From NCBI RefSeq assembly GCF_016907735.1, contig NZ_JAFBCP010000001.1, positions 1,116,001-1,180,000 on the forward strand: a stretch of DNA of 64,000 nucleotides, in the 5' to 3' direction. Made by a program: the position numbers and the translations under genes. Below, one piece after another: positions 35,631 to 45,716 of this stretch (positions are counted from its first letter, which is position 1; each line of letters starts with the position of its first letter). The notes beneath the pieces were generated by a model. It did no database searches. It was not told where the DNA came from and saw only the letters and a list, made by a program, of their open reading frames with translations. Source of the stretch: Brevibacterium paucivorans. Its GTDB lineage: Bacteria; Actinomycetota; Actinomycetes; Actinomycetales; Brevibacteriaceae.

Positions 35631-35772
35631 GCCTTCTCCTTAGCGTCAGGGCTGGGTCTTGGGTTAAGTCAGCCAAACGAGGTGGACTATGCAGCTTGTG
35701 GCGCGCAAGTCCAAAGTGAGCTATTTCATAAGGTGATACATAATCTAACGGAAAGTTGTGTTTCACACCACT

Positions 35773-37218
35773 CTACGGACGGGTTCCTTCATATTGGTGT
35801 GACTCTGTTACAGTCCCCGCAAAAAATTCACCTCGTTTGCGTTTGAACGCCTGCACATCTGGGTCGTTTTCGATCCCTGCAATGGCCTCCGCATAAACGT
35901 CACCGCTGTGTGCGTCTTGGGCTTGCTGGCCGGTCCCGAGGTGGGGCGAAGTGGTCACGGTTGTCCAGTTGTGCTGGTCGGGGTTCTTCCGTCCGTCGAG
36001 TTGGGGAACCAGGTCGTGGTCGTGTTCGATCGACAGCACTTCCACACTGTCGGGAACCCTGTAATCCGAAACGGGGGACCCCACGGTCACAACTGTGGTG
36101 ACGTTGTATTTTGACGCGAACTCAGCGTCATCCGCCAGTGACATCGCGACGATCCCGCCCTGGGAGTACCCCACCAGCATGATCTCGGTTGAACCGTCTA
36201 CACCAGCGTCTTCAAGTGCTTGCCTCACGACCTTTCGCATGGCGGAATCCTTGCCCGCTATGGTTTCCAGGTTCGTTTGCATATCGGTTCCGTTTCCGCT
36301 TCCAACCGACCAGTCCGTTGTCGCCGGAACGTACACAACCACACGTTCAACACCATCAGCACCACGGACCTTATCGACCCGGACTCGGCCATTGTCACGG
36401 CCGGAATGCACTGAACGTTGACGCGCATAGAGTTCACTCAAGTCTGTGGGGTGAACCTGCCTCGCGAGCGACTGCTCGACCTTAGTTACCGTGACGCTGG
36501 AGTCAAACACGCCCACCGTGTATCCCGTGTTCACCATCATGGTGGTGACCTGTTCTGAGGAGTGAGGTGTGCGAAACAGGTTTTGGATATTGGGAGGAAA
36601 TCCCGCGAAGCCTCCGACAAAGCCGGGGATCACATGCTCGATGACCCGCCGGCTTACGCCGGGATGCGTAAATGCCTTCTGAGTCAGGTTGTCAATGCCA
36701 CGTTGCGCAATATCACGAGCGTTTTTTGCAAGTGCTCGCGTCAAAACGAAGTCCGGACCCTCAACCCCTAGAAATCTGCGCACGAAATTCACCTGAAGAT
36801 CCACCGCGAGAATCGGTAGGTATGCAGATATGACAAACGAAGGAAGTAAGACAAGCGCACCTCGCACTGCATGCCCCGCGATGTTGCCCACGGCAGTCAG
36901 GGCGTCATCAATGATGCGTTCGCTGGCGCGCTGGGCCTGGCGGTACGCCATCACACTCGCCCGCAACGCCACTGCGGTCGCTTCCAGTCGCGTAGCACTA
37001 GCCCCCACAAACACTGTAAATTCGCTCATGCTCTTACGCACTTCAAACCAGGTGGGAGCAGACGCAATGACACTAACCCCCAGTTCAGGGTCCCTTTGAG
37101 ACACCAGCGACCGCGTCCCGACATGCGCTAACTCACGCGCCAAACGCTCCAGTTCGTCTGCTGTTTTCTCCATGTCGTCGAGGTGGGCGCTCACACCTCG
37201 TGCTCCACCGCTCATCAC
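35773..37218 (-). CDS. Alpha/beta-hydrolase with N-terminal ESX-like helical domain
   Basis: 481 residues. Residues about 10-110 are helical and charged (LDDMEKTADELERLARELAH, ASATRLEATAVALRASVMAY) with a W at about 57, like the WXG100/ESX-type domains placed before actinobacterial hydrolases. A hydrophobic stretch follows (ALVLLPSFVISAYLPILAVD). The C-terminal half is an alpha/beta hydrolase: MLVGYSQGGIVA supplies Ser352, an acidic residue lies in EHDHDLVPQ, a histidine in DAHSGDVYAEAI. Lipase or esterase activity is inferred. No signal peptide. GTG at 37218 overlaps the stop of the gene upstream (GTGA). The substrate and export route are unknown. Confidence 0.78.
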   Translation of the reverse strand: MMSGGARGVSAHLDDMEKTADELERLARELAHVGTRSLVSQRDPELGVSVIASAPTWFEVRKSMSEFTVFVGASATRLEATAVALRASVMAYRQAQRASERIIDDALTAVGNIAGHAVRGALVLLPSFVISAYLPILAVDLQVNFVRRFLGVEGPDFVLTRALAKNARDIAQRGIDNLTQKAFTHPGVSRRVIEHVIPGFVGGFAGFPPNIQNLFRTPHSSEQVTTMMVNTGYTVGVFDSSVTVTKVEQSLARQVHPTDLSELYARQRSVHSGRDNGRVRVDKVRGADGVERVVVYVPATTDWSVGSGNGTDMQTNLETIAGKDSAMRKVVRQALEDAGVDGSTEIMLVGYSQGGIVAMSLADDAEFASKYNVTTVVTVGSPVSDYRVPDSVEVLSIEHDHDLVPQLDGRKNPDQHNWTTVTTSPHLGTGQQAQDAHSGDVYAEAIAGIENDPDVQAFKRKRGEFFAGTVTESHQYEGTRP

Positions 37219-37775
37219 GTGCTCGCATGGTTCACGGTGTCGACGTACATTCCCACGTTGCGCATGTGAGTGCGCACCGCAGCTTCAACTAAAAATTCCA
37301 GAGCTTGTGCCTCACCATTCGCTACTAAAGGGGTATCGGACCACGGGATCTTCTGCCCGGCTCGTTCCAGAACCGCCGGCCCAGGACGGATCAAACCCGT
37401 GACGTTCATATGTCCCTGAGGCGGGACGTTTTCAGAACACAGGACGGGAAAGTACGCAGGCTCAATCGCGTAGCCCACCACCATGCGACGTTTTTCCACA
37501 CATTCGGCACAGTCGTCACCGGCGTATTGCATGAGCGCCACACATATCGGGCCAGACATATACGCGCAGCACCTGAAGTCATGTTCGCCTGTGAACCGCA
37601 CGTGAGCGACGATGTCCGCTGCGTTCATGACAGCCAAAAAACCGTAGACCACGTCATGGTGGTACTCGCGCGGGCCGTCACTTTTAGGGTTCTTAGGTCG
37701 CATCGACTCCGGCCAACACTGCGTCAAGTCATCTGGAAAGTCTGCCAAAACATCTGTGTTGATCCCTAGGATCAT
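37215..37775 (-). CDS. Cys-rich protein of unknown function between WXG100-like and hydrolase genes
   Basis: 186 residues, soluble, no signal peptide. Holds seven cysteines: two in FRCCAYMSG, one in GPICVALMQ, two in DDCAECVEKR, one in FPVLCSEN, one in TQCWPES; CAEC could bind metal. I do not recognise a family. ATGA overlap with the gene upstream and a GTGA overlap with the hydrolase gene downstream, so the three are made together. By position it could be a chaperone or an immunity-like partner for the hydrolase; that is speculation. Confidence 0.72.
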   Translation of the reverse strand: MILGINTDVLADFPDDLTQCWPESMRPKNPKSDGPREYHHDVVYGFLAVMNAADIVAHVRFTGEHDFRCCAYMSGPICVALMQYAGDDCAECVEKRRMVVGYAIEPAYFPVLCSENVPPQGHMNVTGLIRPGPAVLERAGQKIPWSDTPLVANGEAQALEFLVEAAVRTHMRNVGMYVDTVNHAST

Positions 37776-38026
37776 CTGCCCAGCACCACCTTCGAGACCG
37801 TTTCAACGGCTTGTCCGTGAACCGCAAGCGCATGACTCACGTTTTCCGCAAGGTTCGCCGCCGTATGAAAATCCGTGGCCCGCGCTGCAACGTCACGCCT
37901 AAACGCGTCTGCTGAAATCGAGTGCCAAGCGATCCCTTGAAAGCTGCTGGTCTGATGAGCGTGTGTGCGCAAAGTGTCTGCGATGTACATCCATTCCTTA
38001 ATCGCAGTTTCAAACGAAGTATCCAT
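37772..38026 (-). CDS. Small WXG100-like helical protein
   Basis: 84 residues from ATG at 38026 (MDTSFETAIKEWMYIADTLR); a longer frame to 38152 exists but begins with unlikely basic/Trp-rich sequence. Two helices separated by a turn region with FQGIAWHSISADAFRRDV: the W-x-S/G type turn with a following xxxDxF mimics the WXG motif (here AWHSISADAF). Length fits ESX secretion substrates. No secretion ATPase (EccC) is present in the window. First gene of the coupled trio. Confidence 0.65.
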   Translation of the reverse strand: MDTSFETAIKEWMYIADTLRTHAHQTSSFQGIAWHSISADAFRRDVAARATDFHTAANLAENVSHALAVHGQAVETVSKVVLGR

Positions 38027-38271
38027 GCAAAACAGAATCCGCCTGCACGCCCAAGAGCACCACCGCACAATCACCGCCTGTGGAAAACCTCCACCCATCC
38101 ACAGACCGTGTGCCACCCACACGCTCGCCCGGGAACGACCTCGGCGGGACAAAACCCCACCTCACCCCACCGACCCTGGCGCTCGCTTGCCCGCTCCACA
38201 GGAACGCGCCACCGCAACACCGCACAATCCACACGCGACTGGCCACTCAAGAGCCATGAAACAATGGCGGT

Positions 38272-39690
38272 ATGACTCGTGTGACACTTGCAGATCTCGA
38301 ACCCGCAATCGCTCTGGGCCCACTCGATGGCCGTTACCGTGGCGACGCCGCCCCACTCGTTGACTACCTGTCAGAAGCAGCACTGAACCGCAACCGGATT
38401 CACGTCGAAGTTGAGTGGTTCATTCACTTGCTCGAATCCAATGTGTTCGAAGGTGTCCGCACACTCCACGACGACGAGAAACGCCAGTTGCGCGGACTCG
38501 TCGAAACGTTCGACCACACAACAATTTCGCAGTTGGCGACCTTTGAAGCGGTCACGGTACACGACGTCAAAGCCGTTGAATACCTCATCAAGGAATCGCT
38601 GTCGCAGATCGGCGCCGACGACCTGAGTGAACTCGTCCACTTCTGCTGCACATCAGAAGACATCAACAACTTGTCCTACGCCGTAGGTCTCAAAGGCGCT
38701 ATCGAAGACGTGTGGCTCCCACGCGCTCGCGCCCTGATCGACACGCTGGCCCAAATGGCTGAAGACCTGGCTGACACTCCCATGCTCAGCCACACTCATG
38801 GTCAGCCGGCAACCCCGTCCACGATGGGTAAAGAGTTCGCCGTGTTTGTTCACCGCCTGGCCCGCCAGTACCGTCGCATCGAAAACACTGAGTACTTGGG
38901 CAAGATCAACGGGGCTACAGGCACCTACGCTGCCCACACCGTGGCTGCTCCTGGCGTTGACTGGCCACACGTTGCGCAGACGTTTGTCGAGAAACTGGGC
39001 CTGACCTTCAACCCGTTGACCACCCAGATCGAATCCCACGACTTCCAAGCGGAGCTCTACGCTGACCTGGCACGTTTCAATCGGATCGCGCATAACCTGG
39101 CCACGGACATGTGGACGTACATTTCGATGAACTACTTCATCCAGATTCCCGTCGAAGGGGCCACTGGTTCGTCCACGATGCCACACAAGGTCAACCCCAT
39201 TCGTTTTGAAAACGCGGAAGCGAACCTGGAGCTCAGCTGCGCGCTTCTTGACTCGCTGGGATCCACGCTTGTCACCAGCCGGTTGCAGCGCGACCTCACC
39301 GACTCCACCACGCAGCGCAACATCGGTGTGGCGTTTGGCCACTCGGTGCTGGCGCTGAACAACCTGGTCAAGGGCTTGGGCCGCCTGGCAATCAACACTG
39401 ACGCGCTCAACGCCGACCTCGACTCCAACTGGGAAGTCTTGGCTGAGCCCATCCAGTCAGTCATGCGCACGGCGTACCTTCAGGGTGTTCCCGGAATGGA
39501 CAACCCGTACGAAAAACTCAAAGAACTGACTCGCGGTCACCGCATTACACCGGAGCAAATGCGTGAGTTCGTCGCGGACCTGGGCCTTCCGGCGCACCTT
39601 GAAGAAGCGCTAGTCCAGTTGACGCCTGCAACGTACACGGGTGTTGCTGCTGACCTTGCCCGGGCCGAGGTCGCTGCCTGGCGCGCGTGA
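38272..39690 (+). CDS. purB: Adenylosuccinate lyase
   Basis: Splits SAICAR and adenylosuccinate in purine synthesis. 472 residues of the long, E. coli-like type (ALGPLDGRYRGDAAPLVDYL). TSEDINNL, the catalytic histidine segment MLSHTHGQPATPSTMGKE and the signature loop GATGSSTMPHKVNPIRFENA are intact. ATG at 38272, six bases after AACAAT, possibly leaderless with a weak box. Alone on this strand; converges on the response-regulator gene. Confidence 0.97.
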   Translation: MTRVTLADLEPAIALGPLDGRYRGDAAPLVDYLSEAALNRNRIHVEVEWFIHLLESNVFEGVRTLHDDEKRQLRGLVETFDHTTISQLATFEAVTVHDVKAVEYLIKESLSQIGADDLSELVHFCCTSEDINNLSYAVGLKGAIEDVWLPRARALIDTLAQMAEDLADTPMLSHTHGQPATPSTMGKEFAVFVHRLARQYRRIENTEYLGKINGATGTYAAHTVAAPGVDWPHVAQTFVEKLGLTFNPLTTQIESHDFQAELYADLARFNRIAHNLATDMWTYISMNYFIQIPVEGATGSSTMPHKVNPIRFENAEANLELSCALLDSLGSTLVTSRLQRDLTDSTTQRNIGVAFGHSVLALNNLVKGLGRLAINTDALNADLDSNWEVLAEPIQSVMRTAYLQGVPGMDNPYEKLKELTRGHRITPEQMREFVADLGLPAHLEEALVQLTPATYTGVAADLARAEVAAWRA

Positions 39691-39705
39691 CACGCACCTT
39701 AGCGC

Positions 39706-39761
39706 GTCACCGCCACCTTAGGGTGTCAACCGGGGGCATCGGAAACTTCCGAGGCGGTGAC
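39706..39761. terminator. Hairpin region between convergent purB and response regulator
   Basis: GTCACCGCC (39706-39714) pairs perfectly with GGCGGTGAC (39753-39761); inside lie smaller hairpins (CACC-TTAG-GGTG and TCGGAA-AC-TTCCGA). No U-run. Likely a shared transcription stop. Confidence 0.5.
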
Positions 39762-39783
39762 CACCCCGGGTGATCCACCTGGG

Positions 39784-40509
39784 TTACTCTTCTTCGTCGT
39801 CCGGCAGGGTGTATTCCAATACCGGCCGGCCGGCAGAGCCGTACCGGGGTTGCCGTTTCAGAATTTCGGCGTCGGCCATCGCTTCTAAGTACCTGCGAGC
39901 GGTTACGCGAGATACCCCCATAAGATCGCCCGCCTCGGCCGCGGAAAAAGCCCGCCCACCCTTCATCGCAGCGAGGACGGCGTGCTGGATGTCAGCCGGG
40001 ACTTTCTTGGCAAGCCGGACTTTGGGCTTGCTTGCAAATGAGGACATGAGGGCGTCAATGTCTTGTTGTGACGCTTCTTCTGGTGAGTCTTCCAGTGAGC
40101 GTCGGTACGCAACATAGGCTTCCAGTTTGGCCTGGAAAACCGGGAACGTGAACGGTTTGACGATGTACTGGAATACGCCCAGGCTCTTCGCGTTATGAAC
40201 CACGTTGACTTCACGTGATGCGGTCACTGCAATCGCATCGACGTTGACGCGGTGTGTGCGGAATGCTCGCAACAGCTGGATTCCATGGCCGTCACCCAGG
40301 TTCATGTCCAGGAGAATCAAGTCGATTGCTTTCGCGTCGATTGTGGGAACCTGGCCCAGCATGACAGCCAGCGCCTGGCTGGCATTCTTAGCAATACCGA
40401 CGACGTAGAAGTCATCTAGTCGACTCACATAGTTCGCGTGTGCCCGTCCGGCGATGGCTTCGTCCTCAACGACAAGTACGCCAAACTTTTGTTCACTACT
40501 ACGCGACAT
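39784..40509 (-). CDS. CitB/DcuR-type response regulator
   Basis: 241 residues: receiver domain with acidic pocket VVEDE, phospho-acceptor Asp in LILLDMNLGDG, and Lys in QYIVKPFTF; then an HTH region (FSAAEAGDLMGVSRVTARRY) of the DcuR/DpiA class rather than OmpR or NarL. Pairs with the kinase upstream, 103 bases away. This class usually controls citrate or C4-dicarboxylate uptake; no such carrier lies nearby. Ends in an acidic DDEEE tail. Confidence 0.92.
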   Translation of the reverse strand: MSRSSEQKFGVLVVEDEAIAGRAHANYVSRLDDFYVVGIAKNASQALAVMLGQVPTIDAKAIDLILLDMNLGDGHGIQLLRAFRTHRVNVDAIAVTASREVNVVHNAKSLGVFQYIVKPFTFPVFQAKLEAYVAYRRSLEDSPEEASQQDIDALMSSFASKPKVRLAKKVPADIQHAVLAAMKGGRAFSAAEAGDLMGVSRVTARRYLEAMADAEILKRQPRYGSAGRPVLEYTLPDDEEE

Positions 40510-40612
40510 CGGTTCCTACACTTTGCACGACCAGTTGTTCTTGTTTCGAACTATAGCCAACGGTAGTAGTAAAGTCTGCCATTTTGTGTGGCAAGGGCGA
40601 CACATCTGACCA

Positions 40613-42367
40613 TCAATCGGTCACATCTGACTCGCTCGGTAACCATACTGAGAACTCCGCTCCGCGTAGTTCACCGTGCTCTGCTTCGTCGCCAAGTCCT
40701 CCGTCTACGTCGATTGCGCCACCCAGCCGTTTGACGGCCTGAACCACAATGTCGAGCCCCACTCCACGCGATCCGTCGCTTTTGGTCCCCTGCCCCGTAT
40801 CGTGTTCCACGCCGTCGTGCTTGGTTGACCAGCCACGTTCAAAAATTTGGTCCACGGCCTCGTCCGGGATTCCGGGTCCGTCGTCGCGTACGGTCACAAT
40901 GTATCCCGAGGCGGAAGACCCTGACATGGTAAGTTCCACCTGCTTGCGTTCGGCTGGAATATCGGACCGGCTTACCGCATCAAAAGCGTTGTCGAGCAAG
41001 TTGCCAATGACGGTCACCAGGTCGCGTTCATCACCGGGGATTCGGCTTTCCAAATTGGACGCATCAACGTGGAGATCGATGTTGTCTTCTTTAGCTTGAG
41101 CAAGCTTGGTGTACACAAGCGCCGCGATAACAGGCTGGTTAAACCCGCCCAGCAGGTCTTCCGGCGCAGTCGAGGTGTGAGCCACAGACTGGGTGGCAAA
41201 CTCCAGCGCTTCGTCCGGGCTTCCCGTCTCGATGAGGGACGCAATGATGTGCATCCGGTTAGCGAACTCGTGAGTCTGCGAGCGCAACGAGTCCGAGAAC
41301 GATCGAATGGACACCAGCTCACCGGTAAGTTTGCGCAGTTCAGTGTGGTCACGAACCGTGACCACCCACGTGTCAACGTCCAGCTCTTCTTGCATGTGCT
41401 CTCGTGCCGGCTGCTGATTGACCAAGAGCACCCGGTTTGAGGTGTAGTGGATTTCATCGCGTACAAACCGGCCCGAGGCAATCAAGCTACGAAGCGTTTC
41501 AGGCACGGGCAACTGGTCGAATTGAATGGACGTTTCGGTTTCCGGCAGCCCCAAAAGTTCACGCGCCGGGTCGTTATACAGAACGATCCCCTCGTTACGG
41601 TCAACCAACAGCAACCCGTCGTTCACTGCTTCAAGAACGGACCTGTAATACGCAATCAGGCGCGCCAACTCAGTTGTTCCATAGTCGCCGGTGACGCGTT
41701 TAAGCCCGCGTGACGTCAGCCAAATCGCCGCGGTGCCCAACACGAAAGTGAACGCACCACTGGCAATGAGAAGGTTCCCAACCGGTTGAAAACTCGCCCG
41801 GACCGTTGACCTGTCGATCCCGGCCACAATCACCGCGCGCTTATAACCCGGCGGAGTGGGTTTGACCGGCACCAGCGTGTAAAGCGTTCCACCGTGTTCA
41901 TTGGCCAAATACACGGTAGCCGTGTGCCCGGCTTCCACTTGCTTGACAATGCTGGGGGAAAAATCGGGCAACTGGTCCAAGTTGTCACCGGTGGGTGACT
42001 GGGTTCCAATCCGGTGAACATTCTCGTCCCCCACCACGTCTTTAGGATCGCTGACACTGAGTTTGCCGCTTTCAAGTTCGTTAAGCGGAACAGATGCCAA
42101 CAGATCAAGCTCATTGAGCCGCTTGAACTCAGACAAAGTTCCCGAAAGCTGGGCACGCCCCATACCGTGCAGATCAGTGGTGGTGGCGACGACCTCGGCG
42201 GTGGCAATCACGCGCTCTTCTTCCTCATGCGCATGCCGGTCCGAAAAGAAAATATACAGCACCGTGGAGATGACAATCACGATCCCCAGAAGCAAAACGG
42301 ACGACGCCAGCAGGATTCGCCCAGCGACACCCATGGGCAACCAGCCCGTTTTTTGCGTGGTGCTCAC
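40613..42367 (-). CDS. CitA/DcuS-type sensor histidine kinase
   Basis: 584 residues: helix 1 ([20 protein letters not shown]), an extracytoplasmic sensor of about 150 residues, helix 2 ([20 protein letters not shown]), cytoplasmic PAS ([20 protein letters not shown]), the SpoOB-type phospho-acceptor [15 protein letters not shown], and an ATPase with DNAFDAV and DDGPGIP and GVGLDIV. The sensor lacks the usual ligand motif and reads [15 protein letters not shown], so its ligand may differ from citrate. GTG at 42367 lies in a GTGA overlap with the end of copA, so kinase and copper pump are made from one message. Confidence 0.92.
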   Translation of the reverse strand: MSTTQKTGWLPMGVAGRILLASSVLLLGIVIVISTVLYIFFSDRHAHEEEERVIATAEVVATTTDLHGMGRAQLSGTLSEFKRLNELDLLASVPLNELESGKLSVSDPKDVVGDENVHRIGTQSPTGDNLDQLPDFSPSIVKQVEAGHTATVYLANEHGGTLYTLVPVKPTPPGYKRAVIVAGIDRSTVRASFQPVGNLLIASGAFTFVLGTAAIWLTSRGLKRVTGDYGTTELARLIAYYRSVLEAVNDGLLLVDRNEGIVLYNDPARELLGLPETETSIQFDQLPVPETLRSLIASGRFVRDEIHYTSNRVLLVNQQPAREHMQEELDVDTWVVTVRDHTELRKLTGELVSIRSFSDSLRSQTHEFANRMHIIASLIETGSPDEALEFATQSVAHTSTAPEDLLGGFNQPVIAALVYTKLAQAKEDNIDLHVDASNLESRIPGDERDLVTVIGNLLDNAFDAVSRSDIPAERKQVELTMSGSSASGYIVTVRDDGPGIPDEAVDQIFERGWSTKHDGVEHDTGQGTKSDGSRGVGLDIVVQAVKRLGGAIDVDGGLGDEAEHGELRGAEFSVWLPSESDVTD

Positions 42368-44517
42368 GCGTTCCCCTGCATGGTTTTCGCAAGCACGCGT
42401 GACATCGGAACCACAGAAACAAGGGACATAAGAACCACCAGGATCGAGCTCATCGCCATCGCTTGACCCGCGAGCATGGGGTCGAGTTTTCCGAACATCG
42501 CGAATGGGATCATGACCAGGTTATAACTAAAGGCCCAGAACAGATTGATTTTGATGAGTGCAACGCCCATGCGGGCTAGGCGGATCGCGGCCGGAATGGC
42601 GGCGGGGTCTGAGCGGGTGAGGGTGACGTCCGAGGCGGCAATTGCCGCGTCTGTCCCCTCGCCCATGGCTACCCCCAGGTTGGCCTGGGCTAACGCGGCT
42701 GCGTCGTTGACTCCGTCGCCCACCATGGCCACGTGCTCACCAGACTTTTGTAGCTGATCAATGTGGTCGAGCTTGTGCTCAGGCCGAACGTCCGCGATCA
42801 CCGTGTCAATGCCCAGTTCGTTGGCAACGGCGTTGGCGGGTCCAGGGGCGTCGCCAGTGAGCATCACGGTTTTCAGCCCCAACTTATGCAGGCTGGCAAT
42901 CGCGTGGGCTGAACTGTCTTTGATGGTGTCGGCCACGTCAATCGCACCCGCGTATTTCCCGTCGATAGCAACTGCCACTCGCGTGGTGTCGCTTGGCGGA
43001 ATCTGCGCGCCGGTTTCTTCGCTCACAAGTTGCGGGCGGGCCACCAAAACGGAATGCCCGTCCACCGTGGCGCGCACTCCCCCACCCGGGATACTGGTGA
43101 AGTCGGTGACGTCGAGTTCTTCCGTGCTGGCTTCGGCCAGCGCACGCGCAATGGGGTGCTCGCTGTTGCGTTCAGCGTTCGCGGCAAGGGTGAGCTCACG
43201 CTCGCCGAGGTCGTGGCTGACGACCTGCATGTGTCCCCGTGTGAGCGTGCCGGTTTTGTCGAGCACAACGGTGGTCACTTTGCGTGCGTGCTCCATAACC
43301 TCTGGCCCAGAGACCACAATTCCGTTTTCAGATCCCAGCTGAGAAACGGTGACGACAGCAATGGGGGTTGCCAGTCCCAGAGCACACGGGCACGCAACGA
43401 CCAGGACGGCGATCATGGCGTAGAGGCCACCGGTCCAGTCTCCCTTGACGCCCCACAAAATAAGTGTGAGGAGGGCAATGACAATGACGACGGGGACGAA
43501 AATTCCGGAGATTTTGTCGGCCAGCCGTTGCATAGCTGGTTTGCTGGTCTGGGCGCGGGATACCAGCTTGGCGATGTGAGCAAACGCGGTGTCCTCCCCC
43601 ACGCGTGTTGCCCGCACAACCATGGACCCAGTGGTGTTGATTGTTGCACCGGTGACGGTGGACCCCGGACCTACGTCAACCGGAGTGGGCTCACCTGTCA
43701 GGGCGGATTCGTCGACTGCGGATTCGCCACTGATCACTTCACCGTCAGTGGCAATCGTTTCGCCTGGACGCACGCGGAACTCGTCACCCACGCTGAGCTT
43801 TTCGACCGGGACTTTCCATTCGCGTCCGTCACGAATGACGTTCGCAGAGCTCGCTCCCAGTTCAAGTAGCTCTTTGAGTGCGCGCGTAGCGCGGTTCTTT
43901 GCTCCTTCTTCGATCAGGCGTCCCAGCGTGATGAACACGATGATGGCGACAGCAGATTCAAACCACACATATTCGTGGGGTGAAATCGCAAAACCCTGTG
44001 TGCTCACTGCCCGGATAAGCCGGTAGAACGAATATCCGCAGGCTGCCCATACACCCAAGGTGATGAGCGTATCCATGGTCCCTAAACCACCTCGGGCGGC
44101 TTTATACGCAGCCACATAGTATGGCCAACCACCCCACGTAATGATGGGCAGGGCGAGTGCAAGAACCACCCACTGCCACCCGGGGAAGTGGACGAACATC
44201 GAAATGACGACCACGGGGATACCCAGAATGAAGCCCACGAGTAACCGAGGCCTGAACCCTCGGGGGTCAGGGTTGTCCGGGACTGGATCGACTGGGTTGT
44301 GAACCGTGGCCGAATATCCGGCTTTTTCGACAGTCGCGAGGAGCAGGTCGTTGGGAACGTCTGGACCGACTTCCACCAAAGCGGAGTTCAGAGGCAGGTT
44401 GACGGTAGCCTGAACCCCGTCGAGTTTGTTGAGTTTCTTTTCGATTCGATTGGCACACGACGAACACGTCATTCCTGTGATGTCGAGTTCAACGTCGCGT
44501 GTACGCGTGCCAGACAT
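42364..44517 (-). CDS. copA: Copper-exporting P1B-type ATPase
   Basis: 717 residues: one heavy-metal-binding domain with [10 protein letters not shown], eight membrane helices, TGE in SALTGEPTP, the ion-binding [12 protein letters not shown], phosphorylation site [13 protein letters not shown] motif in [19 protein letters not shown], and the last-helix [14 protein letters not shown] and [12 protein letters not shown], which are Cu(I)-type. Pumps Cu(I) out of the cytoplasm. Begins right after the copZ stop and ends in overlap with the sensor-kinase gene. Confidence 0.95.
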   Translation of the reverse strand: MSGTRTRDVELDITGMTCSSCANRIEKKLNKLDGVQATVNLPLNSALVEVGPDVPNDLLLATVEKAGYSATVHNPVDPVPDNPDPRGFRPRLLVGFILGIPVVVISMFVHFPGWQWVVLALALPIITWGGWPYYVAAYKAARGGLGTMDTLITLGVWAACGYSFYRLIRAVSTQGFAISPHEYVWFESAVAIIVFITLGRLIEEGAKNRATRALKELLELGASSANVIRDGREWKVPVEKLSVGDEFRVRPGETIATDGEVISGESAVDESALTGEPTPVDVGPGSTVTGATINTTGSMVVRATRVGEDTAFAHIAKLVSRAQTSKPAMQRLADKISGIFVPVVIVIALLTLILWGVKGDWTGGLYAMIAVLVVACPCALGLATPIAVVTVSQLGSENGIVVSGPEVMEHARKVTTVVLDKTGTLTRGHMQVVSHDLGERELTLAANAERNSEHPIARALAEASTEELDVTDFTSIPGGGVRATVDGHSVLVARPQLVSEETGAQIPPSDTTRVAVAIDGKYAGAIDVADTIKDSSAHAIASLHKLGLKTVMLTGDAPGPANAVANELGIDTVIADVRPEHKLDHIDQLQKSGEHVAMVGDGVNDAAALAQANLGVAMGEGTDAAIAASDVTLTRSDPAAIPAAIRLARMGVALIKINLFWAFSYNLVMIPFAMFGKLDPMLAGQAMAMSSILVVLMSLVSVVPMSRVLAKTMQGNA

Positions 44518-44724
44518 TTAGACGACCTCGTATCCGGCCTCGTCGATTGCCGCTACAACGTCCTGGTGACTGATGGGTTCCGTCGACTGCACGGTCACGG
44601 TCGACGGGGTGCCCAGCTCAACCTCGACCTGCGTGACGCCACTGATGTCACCGACTTCTTGTTTCACCGCACGTACGCAGTGCTCGCAGGTCATTCCGGA
44701 AACTGAAAAAGTACTGATTGGCAT
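44518..44724 (-). CDS. copZ: Copper chaperone CopZ
   Basis: 68 residues, ferredoxin-like heavy-metal-associated fold with the Cu(I)-binding SGMTCEHCVRAVKQEV. ATG at 44724 after AAAAGGAG; a longer frame upstream lacks an SD. Hands copper to CopA, whose gene starts one base after this stop. Confidence 0.95.
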   Translation of the reverse strand: MPISTFSVSGMTCEHCVRAVKQEVGDISGVTQVEVELGTPSTVTVQSTEPISHQDVVAAIDEAGYEVV

Positions 44725-44791
44725 ATCGCTTACTCCTTTTAACTTGTGTGCTTCACATGTGTGCCACTCATCGTTGCTGGAGCGCGGGTCT

Positions 44792-45049
44792 CTAGTGCAG
44801 CACGGGGCCGTCTTGCGTGTCACTCTCATGGCGCTGCTTGGCGACCACCGCGTTGAGACCCATAGCGATCAGCGTGACCACAACGAAAGTTCCGGCGGAA
44901 AAGCCCACGGCGAGCAACAGTGCCTGAGACGATTTCCACGCGCCCATCGAAACGATCGTCACGATCAAAACAACCCAAGCGCAAATCACTCCAAAAATCA
45001 CTGCATGTTTGTACGGAGCTGCGACCGGACGCTTGTGCGCGGAAGTCAT
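44792..45049 (-). CDS. Small two-helix membrane protein
   Basis: 85 residues from ATG at 45049 (GGTGAAGGT in front); another ATG at 45073 is possible. Two hydrophobic helices (AVIFGVICAWVVLIVTIVSM and ALLLAVGFSAGTFVVVTLIA) and charged ends. Stands 67 bases before copZ on the same strand, so it may belong to the copper operon; no metal ligands are evident. Divergent from the lipoprotein gene, with only 46 bases between starts. Confidence 0.7.
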   Translation of the reverse strand: MTSAHKRPVAAPYKHAVIFGVICAWVVLIVTIVSMGAWKSSQALLLAVGFSAGTFVVVTLIAMGLNAVVAKQRHESDTQDGPVLH

Positions 45050-45083
45050 ACCTTCACCATTTTCTCTTGACATGTTTCGTCAC

Positions 45084-45089
45084 TACACT
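45084..45089 (+). promoter_or_regulatory. -10 box of the leaderless lipoprotein gene
   Basis: TACACT, exactly six bases before the ATG at 45096; a TTGACA sits upstream at 45067-45072 but the 11-base spacing is too short. Confidence 0.5.
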
Positions 45090-45095
45090 GAGAAC

Positions 45096-45716
45096 ATGGT
45101 ATCGACGCCGTATATTCCCGCGCACTTCAAGGCGTCTTTCCGCTCTTCTTATCGAACTCTCGTCACCCTTGTTTGCACGCTGGGACTGGCTGGTTCACTC
45201 ACGGCGTGCGGACCCGATACCAGCCTGCGTGTCGAAGAAGAGCACGTCGACAACGCACCAGAAGCTCCTCCCACCTCGGAGGCGGGACCCCGCGACCAAC
45301 CCTTCAGCGCCACCCAAATCCGCGACGAACTCCTACAAAACCCGTCGGTGAGCAATGTCAAGGGCTTTGATGAGATTCACGACATTGTGCTGGCGTGTGA
45401 ATCATGTATGGAAATGGACCCGGCTCTGGTTGTTCTTGGCGACAAGTTTCAAATGGCCAAAATCAACACGCCGGCTGACCGAAAGTCTTTTGCCACTGTG
45501 GTGATTGGAGAACGCGAAGGGCAACCCAATATCGAGCTCATCTTGGTGGGCAACGAACTCACCGTGACACCCGGGCGGGGTGGCACGCTGGTTGCGCAAG
45601 AGTCCGTGTTCAAGCCCAATGACGAACCGTGTTGCCCGTCTGGATGGGCCGTTCGAGTGTTCCGCTACCACGACGGAAAGTTTGAAGCGGGTCAGCGTAT
45701 CAGCCGGCTTGATTAA
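45096..45716 (+). CDS. Lipoprotein, possible CseA-like sensor partner
   Basis: 206 residues with lipoprotein signal peptide and lipobox LTAC. The mature part is acidic, then a compact domain (FSATQIRDELLQNPSVSNVK, LACESCMEMDPALVVLGDKF, FKPNDEPCCPSGWAVRVFRY) with four cysteines that could form two disulfides outside the cell. It precedes a CseB/CseC-like pair in the order of Streptomyces cseA-cseB-cseC, where CseA is a lipoprotein that tempers the kinase. Sequence kinship to CseA cannot be judged by eye. Confidence 0.75.
   Translation: MVSTPYIPAHFKASFRSSYRTLVTLVCTLGLAGSLTACGPDTSLRVEEEHVDNAPEAPPTSEAGPRDQPFSATQIRDELLQNPSVSNVKGFDEIHDIVLACESCMEMDPALVVLGDKFQMAKINTPADRKSFATVVIGEREGQPNIELILVGNELTVTPGRGGTLVAQESVFKPNDEPCCPSGWAVRVFRYHDGKFEAGQRISRLD

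Noticed and set aside
43030..43869. A 279-codon plus-strand frame opposite copA
   Set aside because: Antisense shadow in a GC-rich conserved gene; sequence is compositionally odd, and the copA motifs on the other strand are all intact.
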